Source of the DNA: Planctomycetota bacterium
GTDB taxonomy: Bacteria > Planctomycetota > Planctomycetia > Pirellulales > PLA5
NCBI GenBank assembly: GCA_003576845.1
Contig: QEVJ01000006.1
Span: 24,873 to 88,872, forward strand
Reading direction: 5' to 3'
DNA length: 64,000 nucleotides
Made by a program: the position numbers and the translations under genes. Below are positions 44,940 to 55,793 of the stretch, piece after piece. Position 1 is the stretch's first letter. The number at the start of each line of letters is the position of its first letter. The notes beneath the pieces were generated by a model. The model had not been told where the DNA came from, searched no databases, and worked only from the letters and a program-made list of their open reading frames with translations.

Positions 44940-46643
44940 CTAGTCTTGTTCAGTCTTTTTGGCGACCCGATACACCTCTTCGATCGTCGTAATCCCCTTG
45001 CAGACCTTCCGCATGGCGTCCATATAGAGCGTGTCCATGCCCTGGGAAATGGCTGCCGCGCGAAGGATCTGCGTCGCTTTGTTCTCGAATACCAGTTCGC
45101 GCATTTTGGACGTGATGAGCATCAGCTCGTACACGCCGAGGCGGCCGCGATACCCGCCGCCCTGGCAGTTGCTGCAGCCCTTGCCCTTCATGAACGTCGC
45201 CTGCGCGGCCATTTCGGGCGAAATGCCGGCTTCTTGCAGGACTTCGTCGCTGTATTGGTGCGGCTGCTTGCACTTGGCGCACACGACGCGCACGAGCCGC
45301 TGGGCCATCACGGCGATGACGCTGCTCGCGACGAGATAGCTCGGCACGCCCATGTCGACCATGCGGGTGATCGCGCCGGGGGCGTCGTTGGTGTGCAGCG
45401 TGCTGAACACCAAGTGGCCGGTGAGCGAGGCCTGAATGCCCATCTGGGCCGTTTCGGCGTCGCGCATTTCGCCCACTAGAATCACGTTCGGGGCCTGGCG
45501 CAACATGGCGCGAATGATGCGGGCGAAATCGAGACCAATATCGTGCCGCACTTCGACCTGATTGATGCCGGGCAGGTAGTATTCGACCGGGTCTTCGGCG
45601 GTAATGATTTTCTTGTCGGGCTTGTTGAGCTCGTTGAGCGCGGCGTAGAGCGACGTCGTCTTGCCCGATCCGGTCGGCCCGGTGACGAGGATAATGCCGT
45701 TGGGTCGGCGGATTAGATTGCGGAACTCGCGGTAGCATTCCTCCGACAGACCCAATTGCCGGACGCCGATCTTGATGTTGTCTTTGTCCAGAATCCGCAT
45801 GACGCACGACTGGCCGTGGTTCGTCGGCAGCATGCTCACGCGGAGGTCGAGCTGCTTCTTGCCGACGTCGACCTTGATCCGGCCGTCTTGCGGACGGCGG
45901 CGCTCGGCGATGTCCATGCGGGCGAGAATCTTGATGCGCGACAAGAGCGCACCCAAGATACGCTTCGGCGGGCTGTCGCGCTCGACCAGGCGGCCGTCGA
46001 TCCGGTACCGAATGCGGACGCGGTCCTCGAACGGCTCGACGTGAATGTCCGAGGCTCGAAGCTGAACCGCTTCGCCGATCATCAGGTTGACGAACTTGAC
46101 GATCGGAGCGCTGCTGGCATCGACGTCGTCGGCGTCTTTGAGGTCGGACTCCTCGGCTTCCGTAAAGTCGATCGCCGTATCGGTGAATTCTTGGAGCATC
46201 GAGTCGGGATCGTCGTCGCCGCCGCCGCCGTAGGCTTTGTTGATTGCTTCGAGAATGTGCTCCTTGGGCGCGAGGGCCAGCTCGATCTTGCGGTTGAGGA
46301 TGAACCGCAGTTTGTCGATCATGTCGAGATCGTACGGATTGCTGCATACGACGCGGAGCGTGCCGTCCTCGGCGTCGAGCGGCAGAATCACGTTCTCGCG
46401 GGCGACCGACTCGGGAACGAGCTCGATTACCGCGGCCGGAACGCGCGTTTGCCCCAAATCGACGTAGACCAGGCCCATGCCCTTGGCCATCGCCTTGGTA
46501 ATGTCTTCCGGCGTGGCGTATTCGAGCTTGACGAGCGTATCGCTGACGCTCTGGCCGGTGCGCTTGGCCAGCTTCTCGGCCTCTTGCAATTGCTCGGGGC
46601 TGATCTTTTGGAGCTTCAGGAGGATCTTGGTGAAATCGGCCAT
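44940..46643 (-). CDS. PilB/GspE-type assembly ATPase (first copy)
   Basis: 567 residues from the ATG at 46643. An MshEN-like N-domain (1-150) precedes an acidic linker (GGGGDDDPDSM). The ATPase core has Walker A GPTGSGKTTSLYAAL, Asp box ITAEDPVEYYLPG, Walker B VILVGEMRDAETAQ and the His box TGHLVFSTLHTNDAPG. The zinc site is CAKC ... CSNC. It is about as similar in look to the ATPase at 41639 as paralogues are, so the cluster codes two assembly motors plus PilT. As the first gene of the cluster, it follows 524 bases with no gene, where its promoter should lie. Confidence 0.92.
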   Translation of the reverse strand: MADFTKILLKLQKISPEQLQEAEKLAKRTGQSVSDTLVKLEYATPEDITKAMAKGMGLVYVDLGQTRVPAAVIELVPESVARENVILPLDAEDGTLRVVCSNPYDLDMIDKLRFILNRKIELALAPKEHILEAINKAYGGGGDDDPDSMLQEFTDTAIDFTEAEESDLKDADDVDASSAPIVKFVNLMIGEAVQLRASDIHVEPFEDRVRIRYRIDGRLVERDSPPKRILGALLSRIKILARMDIAERRRPQDGRIKVDVGKKQLDLRVSMLPTNHGQSCVMRILDKDNIKIGVRQLGLSEECYREFRNLIRRPNGIILVTGPTGSGKTTSLYAALNELNKPDKKIITAEDPVEYYLPGINQVEVRHDIGLDFARIIRAMLRQAPNVILVGEMRDAETAQMGIQASLTGHLVFSTLHTNDAPGAITRMVDMGVPSYLVASSVIAVMAQRLVRVVCAKCKQPHQYSDEVLQEAGISPEMAAQATFMKGKGCSNCQGGGYRGRLGVYELMLITSKMRELVFENKATQILRAAAISQGMDTLYMDAMRKVCKGITTIEEVYRVAKKTEQD

Positions 46644-47167
46644 GCCACCCGCCAGACTTAGGAACCACCACAACTGCCGATGCGAAAAGCGCAACGCGAC
46701 CGCAAGCGCGCGAGCGCCGATTGCCGAAACGTGTCCAAATCACATGCGCCGCGCCGCCGAAGCCGCCCGTCGCAGATTAACCAGTCACTCTAGGGAACGC
46801 AACCGCCGGGCCTTGCCCGCCAACGGTTTTTGCCTCTCGCCGTATCGGTATCTGTTTCCGCGCGTTCCTCAGCGCCGCGCAGGCCGCATTGGACGCGGCA
46901 AGTGCGCGACCGGTTCTCGCCAGAGAATGGACCGCAGGGCGGCCCGAGCTTTCCGACAGGTCCGACGTGCTGCCCGAGCCGAAGAGGCGACCATCGGCGA
47001 GCAATCGACAGGAAGATGTCGGCGGGAAATGCGCTAAACGTACGTGAAATTCAGACTAGCGAAGCGGCGTGGCGAAGTCAACCAACCGTGCGAGGGAAAT
47101 CGGTCGAGGCACGACGAACAAACCCCGGTGGGCCTCACTTCGTTCGACTCACCCTACGTTTGGCGGC
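46644..47167. other. Intergenic stretch upstream of the pilus cluster
   Basis: 524 bases with no convincing gene. It must contain the promoter of the minus-strand pilus cluster, but no clear consensus is seen. At 47127-47158, GGTGGGCCTCACTTCGTTCG runs into CTCACCCTACG, an imperfect hairpin of a repeat word also seen in shorter form at 27848-27875. Frames are Arg-rich on both strands. Confidence 0.55.
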
Positions 47168-49652
47168 CTACGGTTTGGCCTTCGTCAGCCAATCGGTTGC
47201 TTTGATCCGTTTCAGTTCGACCTCGATATCTGGGCCTTCGTAGAACCACAAGCCGCCGCGGATGCGGACCGTTTCGCCCGGCGGGCAGTCGGGAAACTGT
47301 GGATCGCTGTGCAGACAGGGGCATGGGGCGTTCGCCCAGGGACGGACACAGTTCTGCCACGCCGTAATCACCCAGCGGCGGCCGTCCTCCGAGCGGCAGG
47401 CGACATAGGGCTTTTGGAACAGCTTGTTGGCGTTGGTTTGGCCGGTGAACCCGGGCGCGCCTTTGAGCATCACGCAGTTTTGCACCCGCAGACCGGTCAG
47501 TTTTTCGGCCGTGCCGTTGCGGAGCCAAACTTCCATGTGCACCGCCCGCCGCTTGGGCACGACTTTCGCGCCGAAGACGATGCCGTTGGGCAATGTCCGT
47601 TCTACGTCGAATGAGCCGTCCGCACGCCGCTGCCATTCGAGCGGTTCAAGCCTTCCCGGACGTTGATCCCAAATCGTCGGGATATGCGTGTGGGCGAGGT
47701 ACGTGAGGCCCAGGTTCGAGAAGATTGCCTCGGGCACGTCGACGACGACATAACTCACGCGGTCGGGGGCCGAATTCTCCCAGGGCGTGAACACGCTCAC
47801 TTTGGTCTCGCGTTGGGGCTTCAAGGCTCCGTCCAGGAAGCCGACTCGCGGGTGCCGGCCGCCGGGATAGGGCAACACCACGAGCGGCGCGTCGGCCGGT
47901 CGCTCGGGACGTTTGCCGGGGTCGATGCCGAACCGCTCGACGGCCGCGGAAATCGCTTCGTCCGAAAGCCCCGTCGCGGCCCGGACCTCGGCCCGCGAAA
48001 ATCCGTGGTGGACGAGCATGTTTTCGAGCCAGAATCGCAACGCCGCGTCGTCCGGCGGCTCTCGTGCGTTGTCGTGCGCTTCGGGCCGCGTTGTGAGCGC
48101 GCGGTATTCCGCGAGGGCGCGTTCGTACTCCGCCATTGCTTCCGGCGGCAGCGTTTCGCGGCCACGGGCGATTTCGTCGCGCATGCGGGCGACGAGGAAT
48201 TCGGCTTCGGCACGCGAGGGCCGCAGCGGCTTGCTCGCAACTTCGACCCGCCACGGCGCGGTATGGGCGAAGCGTACGCGGCCGCCGGGAGCGTCTTCGA
48301 AACACCGAATGGCGAGCCACCCGCTGGCGTCGAAGGAGACGGTCGCGCGCGCCGCGTCGATGGAGTTTTCGTATGCCCCCGCGGCGTTCCGGCGGTTCTG
48401 CGGCATGAGCGTCAGAATGCTTTCGCCGTTACGAACGACTTCGACCAGCGACAGGGGATGGGCGCTTTCGATCGTGCCTTCCAGGCGGACCCGTCCATCC
48501 TCGCCGTCGAGGCGAAACGTCTCGCCCGGCGGCTTGCCGTTTGCGGTCGCGACGAGGATCGGTCCGGTGGTGACGAAGCTTCGTCCGGCCCGCAGTCCGG
48601 CGATCCAGCGTTCATAGGAGAAGCCATCGGGCAAATGGACATAGACGCGGCTGAAGCCGACGGGCACGGGATGGACGCCGCTGGCCGTTCCCGCCGCGGG
48701 GACCATCGGATAACCGCAGTTGAGCAGCGTGTAGTAGCTGCCGAGGGTGAAGCGGAGCCATTCCCATTCGCCGCCGCCACGGCCGCCGGCGGGCGGAATG
48801 AGGAACTCCGGCGCCGCCCGATGGGATGAGCGACATCGCCCAGAGCCAATCGGCCTTGTCGATGTCGAAGATCGCGCCGTCCGCTCTGGCTTTGGCCGCC
48901 ATCGGGCCCACTGGCGGAACGCCTTCGGCGAGAATCGAGCGATGATTGAGCGCGAAGATCGCGCCGAGCGTGTGGCGCTTCTCGCCGACCGAGAAGATTT
49001 CATATTCCGTGTTTCGGGGCCAGATGACGTGGGTCTTGTCGACCTCGATCAGACGGTCGGGTACGTCGCCGGCGACGTTCTTGTCGCCCGCGGAAGGCGG
49101 CCGGCCGGAATGCGTGACCCAATAGGTGAGCGGCAGCGCCACGTTCAGGTCTTCGGCCAACATCAGGTTCGGCAACTCAGCGAGCGGACGGTGAATGTGC
49201 GTTTCGCCGCTGTACCAGCCGCGCTCGGCCATGTTCGTCCAGCGGCAGAGTTCGATCCGCACGTTCGCGGGGCTTTCGGCAGTAACCTCGACAGACCGCG
49301 TTTCAGTGAAATACTCCTTGCCGCGTTCGACCGTGAGCGTGTACTTACCCGGCGGAAGGTCGGCGACGAACGGATGGGCCGAGAGCGTCGTGTGCTTTTC
49401 GACGCTGTTCGCGTTGATCCAATTCGTTTTGTCGTACACGACGGCCGTGCCGCGTGTGTCGGCCGAACGGACGAAATGCCAGCGGCTCGATTCGTGCTGG
49501 ACGTAGATCCGCGCGGGAATCGGCTGCTGCGTGGCGGCATCGACGATCTCGCCACGCAGCTCCGCGCCGGCGACGTGGCCCGTCACGGGGAGCATTGCCA
49601 ATAATGGGACAAAGGCGCTCGCCACTCGCCGGAGCAAAGCAACGTCCATCAT
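47168..49652 (-). pseudogene. CehA/McbA-like metallohydrolase, broken by a frameshift
   Basis: The first part (49652 to about 48820) has a signal peptide, a transthyretin-like domain (LRGEIVDAATQQPIPARIYV) and the metal motif WYSGETHIHRP of CehA/McbA-type hydrolases. It reads into DKADWLWAMSLIP, then goes off frame. The second part (about 48820 to 47168) resumes in another frame with EWEWLRFTLGSYYTLLNCGY and continues through AGTASGVHPVPVGFSRVYVH, AGRSFVTTGP and a C-terminal domain to the stop. From memory, intact relatives carry some 30-40 more residues between MSLIP and the YYTLLNCG block, so a small deletion probably caused the shift. Both parts remain otherwise well kept, so a recent mutation or an assembly error is possible. 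Confidence 0.78.
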
Positions 49653-49819
49653 GGAGAATCCGCCGCAATCGAGAGGGCGTTCACGTTCAGTGAACGGTAT
49701 GCGGGGCATTATAGCCGCGGCTGGACCGCTGGGAGTAAAGACGCAACCTCCGACGGAACGTCAGGTCGGCGCGAGGTGGGGTAATCGATGATGGAGGGTC
49801 GTTTGCCGCTTGGCCTGAC

Positions 49820-51088
49820 CTACGAAATACCGCAGCGAGGGCAGCGGCGGAGCGAGGCGATGGCTCCGGCCACGAGCCCCATGCCCAGCAAGGCTAGCGA
49901 CGACGGTTCCGGCACGGCCGCGGGCGAGGCGCCCGGCGAGAGGTTGTTTCGGACGACGATCAGATCGGCCGGCGTGATTTTGCCGTCGAAGTTGAAATCG
50001 CCTTGGCCCCAGAGCGCGCCGCTCGTCATTCCGAAATTACTCGTCACGACGGCGATGTCGCGGCGGTTCACGATGCCGTCCATGTTGGCGTCGCCCAACA
50101 GCGGCGTGCTTGTCGAGATGAAGTCGAATTTGACGTTGTCGGTGCCGACGAACAGGCCCGAGGCGGTGAATTGCCCCAAGCCGGGACCGGACGCAATGAG
50201 GTTGTAACTGCGGCCGGTGGGAAGTTCGAGGTTGTATCCGCCGGAACCGTAGGTCGTGGTCGTAAACTTTTGGCCGTTGGCCGTGTCGGTGGCGACGACG
50301 GTGATTCCGCCCAGGCCTTCGCCGACGGAATAGAAGCTGTTATTGTCGTTCTCGCGGTAGACGACGCCGGTGAGAAACGGGCCGTCGGCGTCGTCGACCG
50401 CGAAGTGCTGCGTGATTACCCGCGGGCCAACCGACGTGTTGATGTTGTTCTCGAGAACGATGCCAATGCCGATTTCGCGCATCCGGGCGTCCATGATGAG
50501 GTCGCGATGTCCGGCGGGGTTTTGGATGCCGCCCGTGCCTTGTCCCCAGTCGATGGCGAACGCGGCGTGGCCGTGAAACACGTTGTCGGCAAACGCGAAG
50601 ATGCTCTCGCCGGCGAAACCGTCCTCGCCATCGAACGTGTAGCCCGAAGCCTCGATCCGGCCGACCAGGTCGACGTCGCCGTTGGGAAACTTGTGCTCGT
50701 CGAGATCGTGGGCCTGGGCGTTGGCCGCGATCATCACGTTGGAGTACGTCTGGGACGAGACGGCGAGTTGCTCGTTCCACGCGACCGGCGGAGCGGGCGT
50801 GAGCGATTGCCACTGGGTGTACAGCGTCGGCGCCTGAACGTTGAAGAAGTTCAGGGCGTTGAGGGTGCTGGTGTCGGACGATTTTGGCGTACCCCAAAAG
50901 ACCGTCGGCACCGTGTTGATGTTCACCAGCCTGGCCAACTCCGCCTGCGGGTCCATCCGCATCCGGTTGACCATTTCGACCATCAGTTGCTCTTCGTTGG
51001 TCGGCGCGCGGGCATGGCTGATAGCCGGGAGAACGACCAGGGCCGCAAATACCGCGATCTTGGCAAACAGAAGCGGCCGCACGTGCAT
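49820..51088 (-). CDS. Exported CAP-domain protein with dockerin and PEP-CTERM
   Basis: 422 residues. Signal peptide 1-27. A CAP/SCP-like domain spans about 30-230, with ELARLVN, the histidine-bearing loops DLDEHKF and VFHGHAAF, and GHRDLIMD. A carbohydrate-binding-like beta domain follows (240-325, VVYRENDNNSFYSVGEG). A dockerin type I pair of Asp-rich loops is at 333-387 (GDANMDGIVNRRDIAVV, GDFNFDGKITPADLIVV). The end is a PEP-CTERM signal (VPEPSSLALLGMG then RR). It should be sorted to the cell surface, with the dockerin docking on a partner not seen here. Confidence 0.87.
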   Translation of the reverse strand: MHVRPLLFAKIAVFAALVVLPAISHARAPTNEEQLMVEMVNRMRMDPQAELARLVNINTVPTVFWGTPKSSDTSTLNALNFFNVQAPTLYTQWQSLTPAPPVAWNEQLAVSSQTYSNVMIAANAQAHDLDEHKFPNGDVDLVGRIEASGYTFDGEDGFAGESIFAFADNVFHGHAAFAIDWGQGTGGIQNPAGHRDLIMDARMREIGIGIVLENNINTSVGPRVITQHFAVDDADGPFLTGVVYRENDNNSFYSVGEGLGGITVVATDTANGQKFTTTTYGSGGYNLELPTGRSYNLIASGPGLGQFTASGLFVGTDNVKFDFISTSTPLLGDANMDGIVNRRDIAVVTSNFGMTSGALWGQGDFNFDGKITPADLIVVRNNLSPGASPAAVPEPSSLALLGMGLVAGAIASLRRCPRCGIS

Positions 51089-51321
51089 ATTTCGGAACCT
51101 ACGCGACGGACGAGCATCGACTCAACCGGCCTGAATTCTACCGGAAGAGCCGCGCGAGACGGGAGCTGGGGACAGGCCCCTTCATTATACCCAGGCGTTA
51201 GAAAACGGCCGTGAAAAAACCATGGATTGCCGCAAGCCTTTCTCCATTTGGTCGTCATAATCGATTCGCGAGCCGCCCCTCGCCGCCCGCACGCCGTCGT
51301 CAACCTCAGGCCGTCGTATCG

Positions 51322-52140
51322 TCAGGCAGTCGTCAGTTCCGCGGTGCGGACCGGGGACTTGGCATCGAAGCGAAGCGCAGCCAGATGCAAGCATAGAAAC
51401 GTGATCTTCGGCGGCGCGACGCCCAACCCACTCCACGTTTGGGGATCGTGCAGCAGTTCTCGAACCGGCCGAATGTGATAGTCCTGCGTAAAGATGCAGC
51501 CGTCCGCGGTTAGCGCCGGGACCGCGCTTTCGAGCACCTCTTGCGATCCTTTGGCCAGATCGCAATCGAGGAACACGCCGCGAATCGACAGATCGAGCTT
51601 CCGCCCGGCGAGCGTATCGCAAAACCAGCCGGGATTGATGCTGACGACATCGGGTTCGCCAAACCGAGCAAGGTTTTCGCGAAGGACGTCCTGCGGCGCC
51701 GCATATTCGCCCGCGAAGTCGTAATTCCCGGCGGCTGCCTCCTCGGGCACGGCTTCGACGCCCTGAAACGAATCGTAGACGGCCAGCCGATACCCGAGCA
51801 TCTTGCAAACGATGCTGAACTTCGCGGAACTGCCTCCGTTCCAGCAGCCGGCTTCCAGAAACGTTTCGTTATCGCGGCCGCGACGCTCGGCGAGGACGCG
51901 GCAAACTTCGGAAACTTCGCACGGTTTGTGGCCATGCACGATACCCCAATCGACCTTGAGGAACCGGCACAATAGCGTCAGCTTTTCGACTAGGTTCAAA
52001 CCCTCGATCGTGAACAACCGCCAGTAGCCCCAAACATCCCAAGGAAGCTTGACGCGCTGGCGGTTGATCCGCGTTTTGATCCAGGGACGCAGAAATCGAC
52101 TGTACGCGGCACGAACGAATCCGCGAAGTGACTTTGGCAT
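51322..52140 (-). CDS. TylF/macrocin-O-methyltransferase-like SAM enzyme
   Basis: 272 residues from the ATG at 52140. The SAM-binding motif is FLEAGCWNGGSSAKFS, followed by YDSFQGVE and the acidic block FLDCDLAKGSQ, which in TylF-type enzymes binds the divalent metal. Family members methylate sugar hydroxyls, for example in glycan or antibiotic synthesis. A basic N-terminal 40 residues is not part of the core. No sugar-biosynthesis genes are adjacent, so the substrate is open. A longer upstream frame overlaps glnS spacing and is rejected. Confidence 0.78.
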   Translation of the reverse strand: MPKSLRGFVRAAYSRFLRPWIKTRINRQRVKLPWDVWGYWRLFTIEGLNLVEKLTLLCRFLKVDWGIVHGHKPCEVSEVCRVLAERRGRDNETFLEAGCWNGGSSAKFSIVCKMLGYRLAVYDSFQGVEAVPEEAAAGNYDFAGEYAAPQDVLRENLARFGEPDVVSINPGWFCDTLAGRKLDLSIRGVFLDCDLAKGSQEVLESAVPALTADGCIFTQDYHIRPVRELLHDPQTWSGLGVAPPKITFLCLHLAALRFDAKSPVRTAELTTA

Positions 52141-52348
52141 ATCTTCGATCGACCGGGTGGATGGATGGCCTATCGGACCGCGATTCGGCCCGGTTCGCGT
52201 GCAGAAGTCTTCATCATGCTCACCCGCAGCGGAGCACGCAACTTTTTCGCGCCCCGTCCCGCGCCGCCGCCATCGCAGCCCATGCGACCGCGACAATCGC
52301 TACGATCGCTACGATCGCTACCGTCGCGCGATTGCTCAAATCGCCGGC

Positions 52349-54031
52349 TTAAGACTTCCGTTCCAGTTTCGCCCACGTGTCTTTGAGCGTCACCGTGCGG
52401 TTGAACACCGGCTTGCCGGGCTGCGAGTCCTTCGTATCCGCGCAGAAGTAGCCGAGCCGCTCGAACTGGAAGCGGTCGCCGGGCTTGGCGGCGGCCAGGC
52501 TCGGTTCGAGCTTCGCGTCGGCGATCGTTTCGAGCGAGTTCGGATTCAGGTTCGCGAGAAACGTCTCGCCCTCGGGCACGTCGCTCGGGTCCGGCTTGTT
52601 GAACAGGTAATCGTAGAGCCGGACTTCGGCGGAGTGAGCGTGCTGGGCCGAGACCCAGTGGATCGTGCCCTTCACCTTGCGGCCGTCGGGTGCGTTACCG
52701 CCGCGGGTGGTCGGATCGTACGTGCAGCGCAGTTCGACGACCTCGCCCGCCGCGTTTTTCACGACGTCGACGCACTTGATGAAATAGGCGTACCGCAGCC
52801 GCACCTCCACGCCCGGCGCGAGGCGGTAATATCCCTTCGGCGGCGTTTCGCGGAAATCGTCCTGTTCGATGTAGAGCGTCTTCGAGAATGGCACTTTCCG
52901 CGTGCCGGCCGATGGGTCTTCGGGGTTGTTGATCGCTTCCAGTTCGTCGGTCTGGCCGTCGGGATAATTTTCGATCACGACCTTGAGCGGCCGGAGCACG
53001 GCCATGACGCGGTTCGCCCGGCGATTGAGGTCGTCGCGAATCGCCCCTTCGAGCACCTGCATGTCGATCGTGCTGTTGAACTTCGCCACGCCGATGCGAT
53101 CGCAGAATGCGCGGATCGCCTCGGGCGTGTAACCGCGGCGGCGGAAACCGCAGATCGTCGGCATCCGCGGATCGTCCCAGCCGGTCACGCGCTTCTCTTT
53201 CACGAGCTGCAACAGCCACCGCTTGCTCATGATCGTGTACGTGAGGTTCAGCCGCGCGAACTCGATCTGCTGCGGGGCAAAAATACCGAGTTCCTTGATG
53301 AACCAGTCGTACAGCGGCCGGTGATTCTCGAATTCCAGCGTGCAGATCGAATGCGTGATCCGCTCCTGCGAGTCGTTCTGCCCGTGGGTCCAGTCGTACA
53401 TCGGATAAATGCACCACTTGTCGCCGGTGCGGTGATGATGCGCGTGCAAGATGCGGTACATCACCGGATCGCGCATGTTGAGGTTCGGATGGGCCATGTC
53501 GATTTTCGCCCGCAGCGTGCGCGTGCCGTCGAGAAACTCGCCGGCCTTCATCCGCAGAAACAAATCGAGGTTTTCGCCGACGCTGCGGTCGCGATACGGA
53601 CTGTTTTTGCCGGGCTGCGTCAAGGTGCCGCGGAATTCGCGCGTCTGATCGGCGGAAAGATCGCAAACGTACGCCTTGCCGGCTTCGATCAATCGCACGG
53701 CGTAGTCGAAAAGCTGCTCGAAGTAGTCGGAAGCATAGAACAGCCGATCGCCCCAGTCGAAACCGAGCCAGCGCACGTCCGCCATGATCGAATCGACGTA
53801 CTCGGTGTCTTCCTTGGTCGGGTTGGTGTCGTCGAAGCGGAGGTTCGTCAGCCCGCCGTATTTTTGGGCGAGGCCAAAGTTCAAGCAGATGCTCTTGGCG
53901 TGGCCGATGTGCAAGTAGCCGTTCGGTTCGGGCGGGAAGCGGGTGTGAATGCGGCCGCCGTATTTGTTCGTGCGGAGGTCTTCCTCGACGATCTCTTCGA
54001 TGAAGTTCGAGGCGCGGGCTTCGGTCGACAC
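52349..54031 (-). CDS. glnS: Glutaminyl-tRNA synthetase
   Basis: 560 residues from GTG at 54031 with GGAGG six bases upstream. It attaches glutamine to tRNA-Gln. The class I HIGH motif is in [14 protein letters not shown] (HIGH at 41-44) and the KMSKS loop appears as IMSKRWLL near 270. GlnRS-specific blocks include FDDTNP and the two anticodon-binding beta-barrels at the C-terminus ([16 protein letters not shown]). Having GlnRS rather than only the amidotransferase route is common in planctomycetes. Confidence 0.96.
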   Translation of the reverse strand: MSTEARASNFIEEIVEEDLRTNKYGGRIHTRFPPEPNGYLHIGHAKSICLNFGLAQKYGGLTNLRFDDTNPTKEDTEYVDSIMADVRWLGFDWGDRLFYASDYFEQLFDYAVRLIEAGKAYVCDLSADQTREFRGTLTQPGKNSPYRDRSVGENLDLFLRMKAGEFLDGTRTLRAKIDMAHPNLNMRDPVMYRILHAHHHRTGDKWCIYPMYDWTHGQNDSQERITHSICTLEFENHRPLYDWFIKELGIFAPQQIEFARLNLTYTIMSKRWLLQLVKEKRVTGWDDPRMPTICGFRRRGYTPEAIRAFCDRIGVAKFNSTIDMQVLEGAIRDDLNRRANRVMAVLRPLKVVIENYPDGQTDELEAINNPEDPSAGTRKVPFSKTLYIEQDDFRETPPKGYYRLAPGVEVRLRYAYFIKCVDVVKNAAGEVVELRCTYDPTTRGGNAPDGRKVKGTIHWVSAQHAHSAEVRLYDYLFNKPDPSDVPEGETFLANLNPNSLETIADAKLEPSLAAAKPGDRFQFERLGYFCADTKDSQPGKPVFNRTVTLKDTWAKLERKS

Positions 54032-54166
54032 GGGAATCCTCCGTGAGGGCGGTCAAGGGGATGGCAAGTGATGAAGGACGAATGCGGAGCGATGAGCCGA
54101 GAACTCATGCCATCGCGCTTCCACCGGCTCGTCCGCCACGGGCAATGGGCGCAGGACTTGTTGGCG

Positions 54167-55606
54167 TCAGTTGCGGCGTCGAGCGAGGCTGGCCGCCGCT
54201 GCCAATAGACCGATCAACGCGAGCGTTGTCGAGGCCGGTTCGGGCACGGCAGCGGCGGAATTGGCCGGATACGAGGTCCCGAAATGCCGTCGCCAGAACA
54301 TGATGTCGTTCATCGTCAACGCCCGATCGGCGTCGAGGTCGCCCTGGTAAAACCCGGCGCCGCATTCCGCGCCGAAATTGCTCAACATCACGGCCAGATC
54401 CGCCCGGTCGACTCGCCCATCCTGGTTGACATCGCCCGGATTCGCCGGGTTCGCGAGCGGCGAGACGATCGCCATCCAGGCCTCGGCGAAACCGCTCGGG
54501 TTGTAGCCCCGGCCGACGATCACCTGACCGTCGTCGGAGATTCCGGTCGCGTCGGTCAGCCGCCAACCGGTGAGATCGACTCCTTGGGACGCGAGAATCC
54601 GGTCGGGCCGCCGCAGGCCGTGGCCTTCGTCCCAAACCACGGCGATATTTCCCTCCGCCGGGGTGCTGGCGGTTCCGACGATCACCCGCCCCAGCACGGA
54701 TACGTCGTAAGCCTGGCTCGTGTCGATGCTGCCTGCTTCCGGGAGGAAGCCCAGCGGGTTGAGGCCATCTTGAGCGGACCACGCGAACGCCTGGCCGGGC
54801 AGATTCGAGTAGTCGACGCCAACGACCATCGCGGCGTCGCCGGAAATGCTATTTGCGCCGCTGAGGCTTTCTCCGCCGGGCAGCCCACCGATCCCCACCA
54901 TGCCGGTTTGCTCCGTCCAGCGAAACGCCTCGATGCCCTCGGCCGAGCTTCCCAGTCCGACGATCACGCTAGCGTCGCCCGAGATGCCCGCGGCGGCGCT
55001 GTATTGATCCCCACCGGCAAAGTCGCCGAGGCTGACCATTCCGGTTTGCGGCGTCCAGCGAAAGGCCTCTTGCCCCGCGGCGCTGTGGCCGTACCCGACG
55101 ACCGTGTTCCCATCGGCCGAGACCCCGTGTGCAACGCTGAACGACACGCCGCCGGCAAGATCGCCCAGGCCGACGATGCCGGTCTCGCGCGTCCAGCGAA
55201 AGGCCTGCGCGCCGCCGTCCGCCGCGCTCGTGCCGACGACGACGCTGCCGTCGGCGGACGCGTTCCAGGCCCCGCTGTTCGCGGTTCCGCCGGGCAAGTC
55301 GCCCAAGCCGATCATGCCCTCGGCGAGCGTCCAGCGAAACGCTTCGCTTCCCGCGGCCGATGTCGCCACGCCGACCGCGGCGCAACCGTCGGCCGAGATT
55401 CCATTCGCCCCGCTCGAATAGTTCCCGCCCGGCAAGTCGCCGAGACCCAAGAAATTCGCGCCGCACGCGCTCGTCGGCAGCACTAGCGCGACCGCGAGCA
55501 TCCCGGCAAAAGCCCCGGCACGGCGAACGGCATCGAGCAGCGACCAAGCTACGAACGAAGGCACGCAGGACCGCCCATTTGCTGACGTCCGACCGCGCGA
55601 CGGCAA
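54167..55606 (-). CDS. HAF-repeat PEP-CTERM protein with dockerin
   Basis: 479 residues from TTG at 55606; GTG at 55564 is an alternative. A signal peptide precedes at least five HAF-type repeats of about 41 residues, each with LGDLPGG, a GVSADG-like turn and EAFRWT. The HAF repeat domain is linked to extracellular proteins of unknown role. A dockerin-like pair follows (GDVNQDGRVDRADLAVM, GDLDADRALTMNDIMFW). The end is VPEPASTTLALIG with a hydrophobic helix and RRR, a PEP-CTERM sorting signal. It is divergent from the dehydrogenase-cytochrome gene. Confidence 0.83.
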   Translation of the reverse strand: MPSRGRTSANGRSCVPSFVAWSLLDAVRRAGAFAGMLAVALVLPTSACGANFLGLGDLPGGNYSSGANGISADGCAAVGVATSAAGSEAFRWTLAEGMIGLGDLPGGTANSGAWNASADGSVVVGTSAADGGAQAFRWTRETGIVGLGDLAGGVSFSVAHGVSADGNTVVGYGHSAAGQEAFRWTPQTGMVSLGDFAGGDQYSAAAGISGDASVIVGLGSSAEGIEAFRWTEQTGMVGIGGLPGGESLSGANSISGDAAMVVGVDYSNLPGQAFAWSAQDGLNPLGFLPEAGSIDTSQAYDVSVLGRVIVGTASTPAEGNIAVVWDEGHGLRRPDRILASQGVDLTGWRLTDATGISDDGQVIVGRGYNPSGFAEAWMAIVSPLANPANPGDVNQDGRVDRADLAVMLSNFGAECGAGFYQGDLDADRALTMNDIMFWRRHFGTSYPANSAAAVPEPASTTLALIGLLAAAASLARRRN

Positions 55607-55793
55607 CTCCGCGGCGCGGCAGAAAGAAACGTTCGATTGGCCGGGATTTCGACCGTTTCGATTCTAAGCAGATGCTGGCGTGAACGCGAGATCAACCGCG
55701 ACGCCCCCGGTGAAAGTCTTGCGAACCACAACCGCGATAAATAATCTGGCGTCAGAGTGGCAATGGCAACCGCATCCGCCCCAGAAGAAACTT

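Noticed and set aside
46777..47004. 75-codon minus-strand frame upstream of the pilus cluster
   Set aside because: No ribosome-binding site, no recognisable motif and composition like shadow frames; kept as intergenic.
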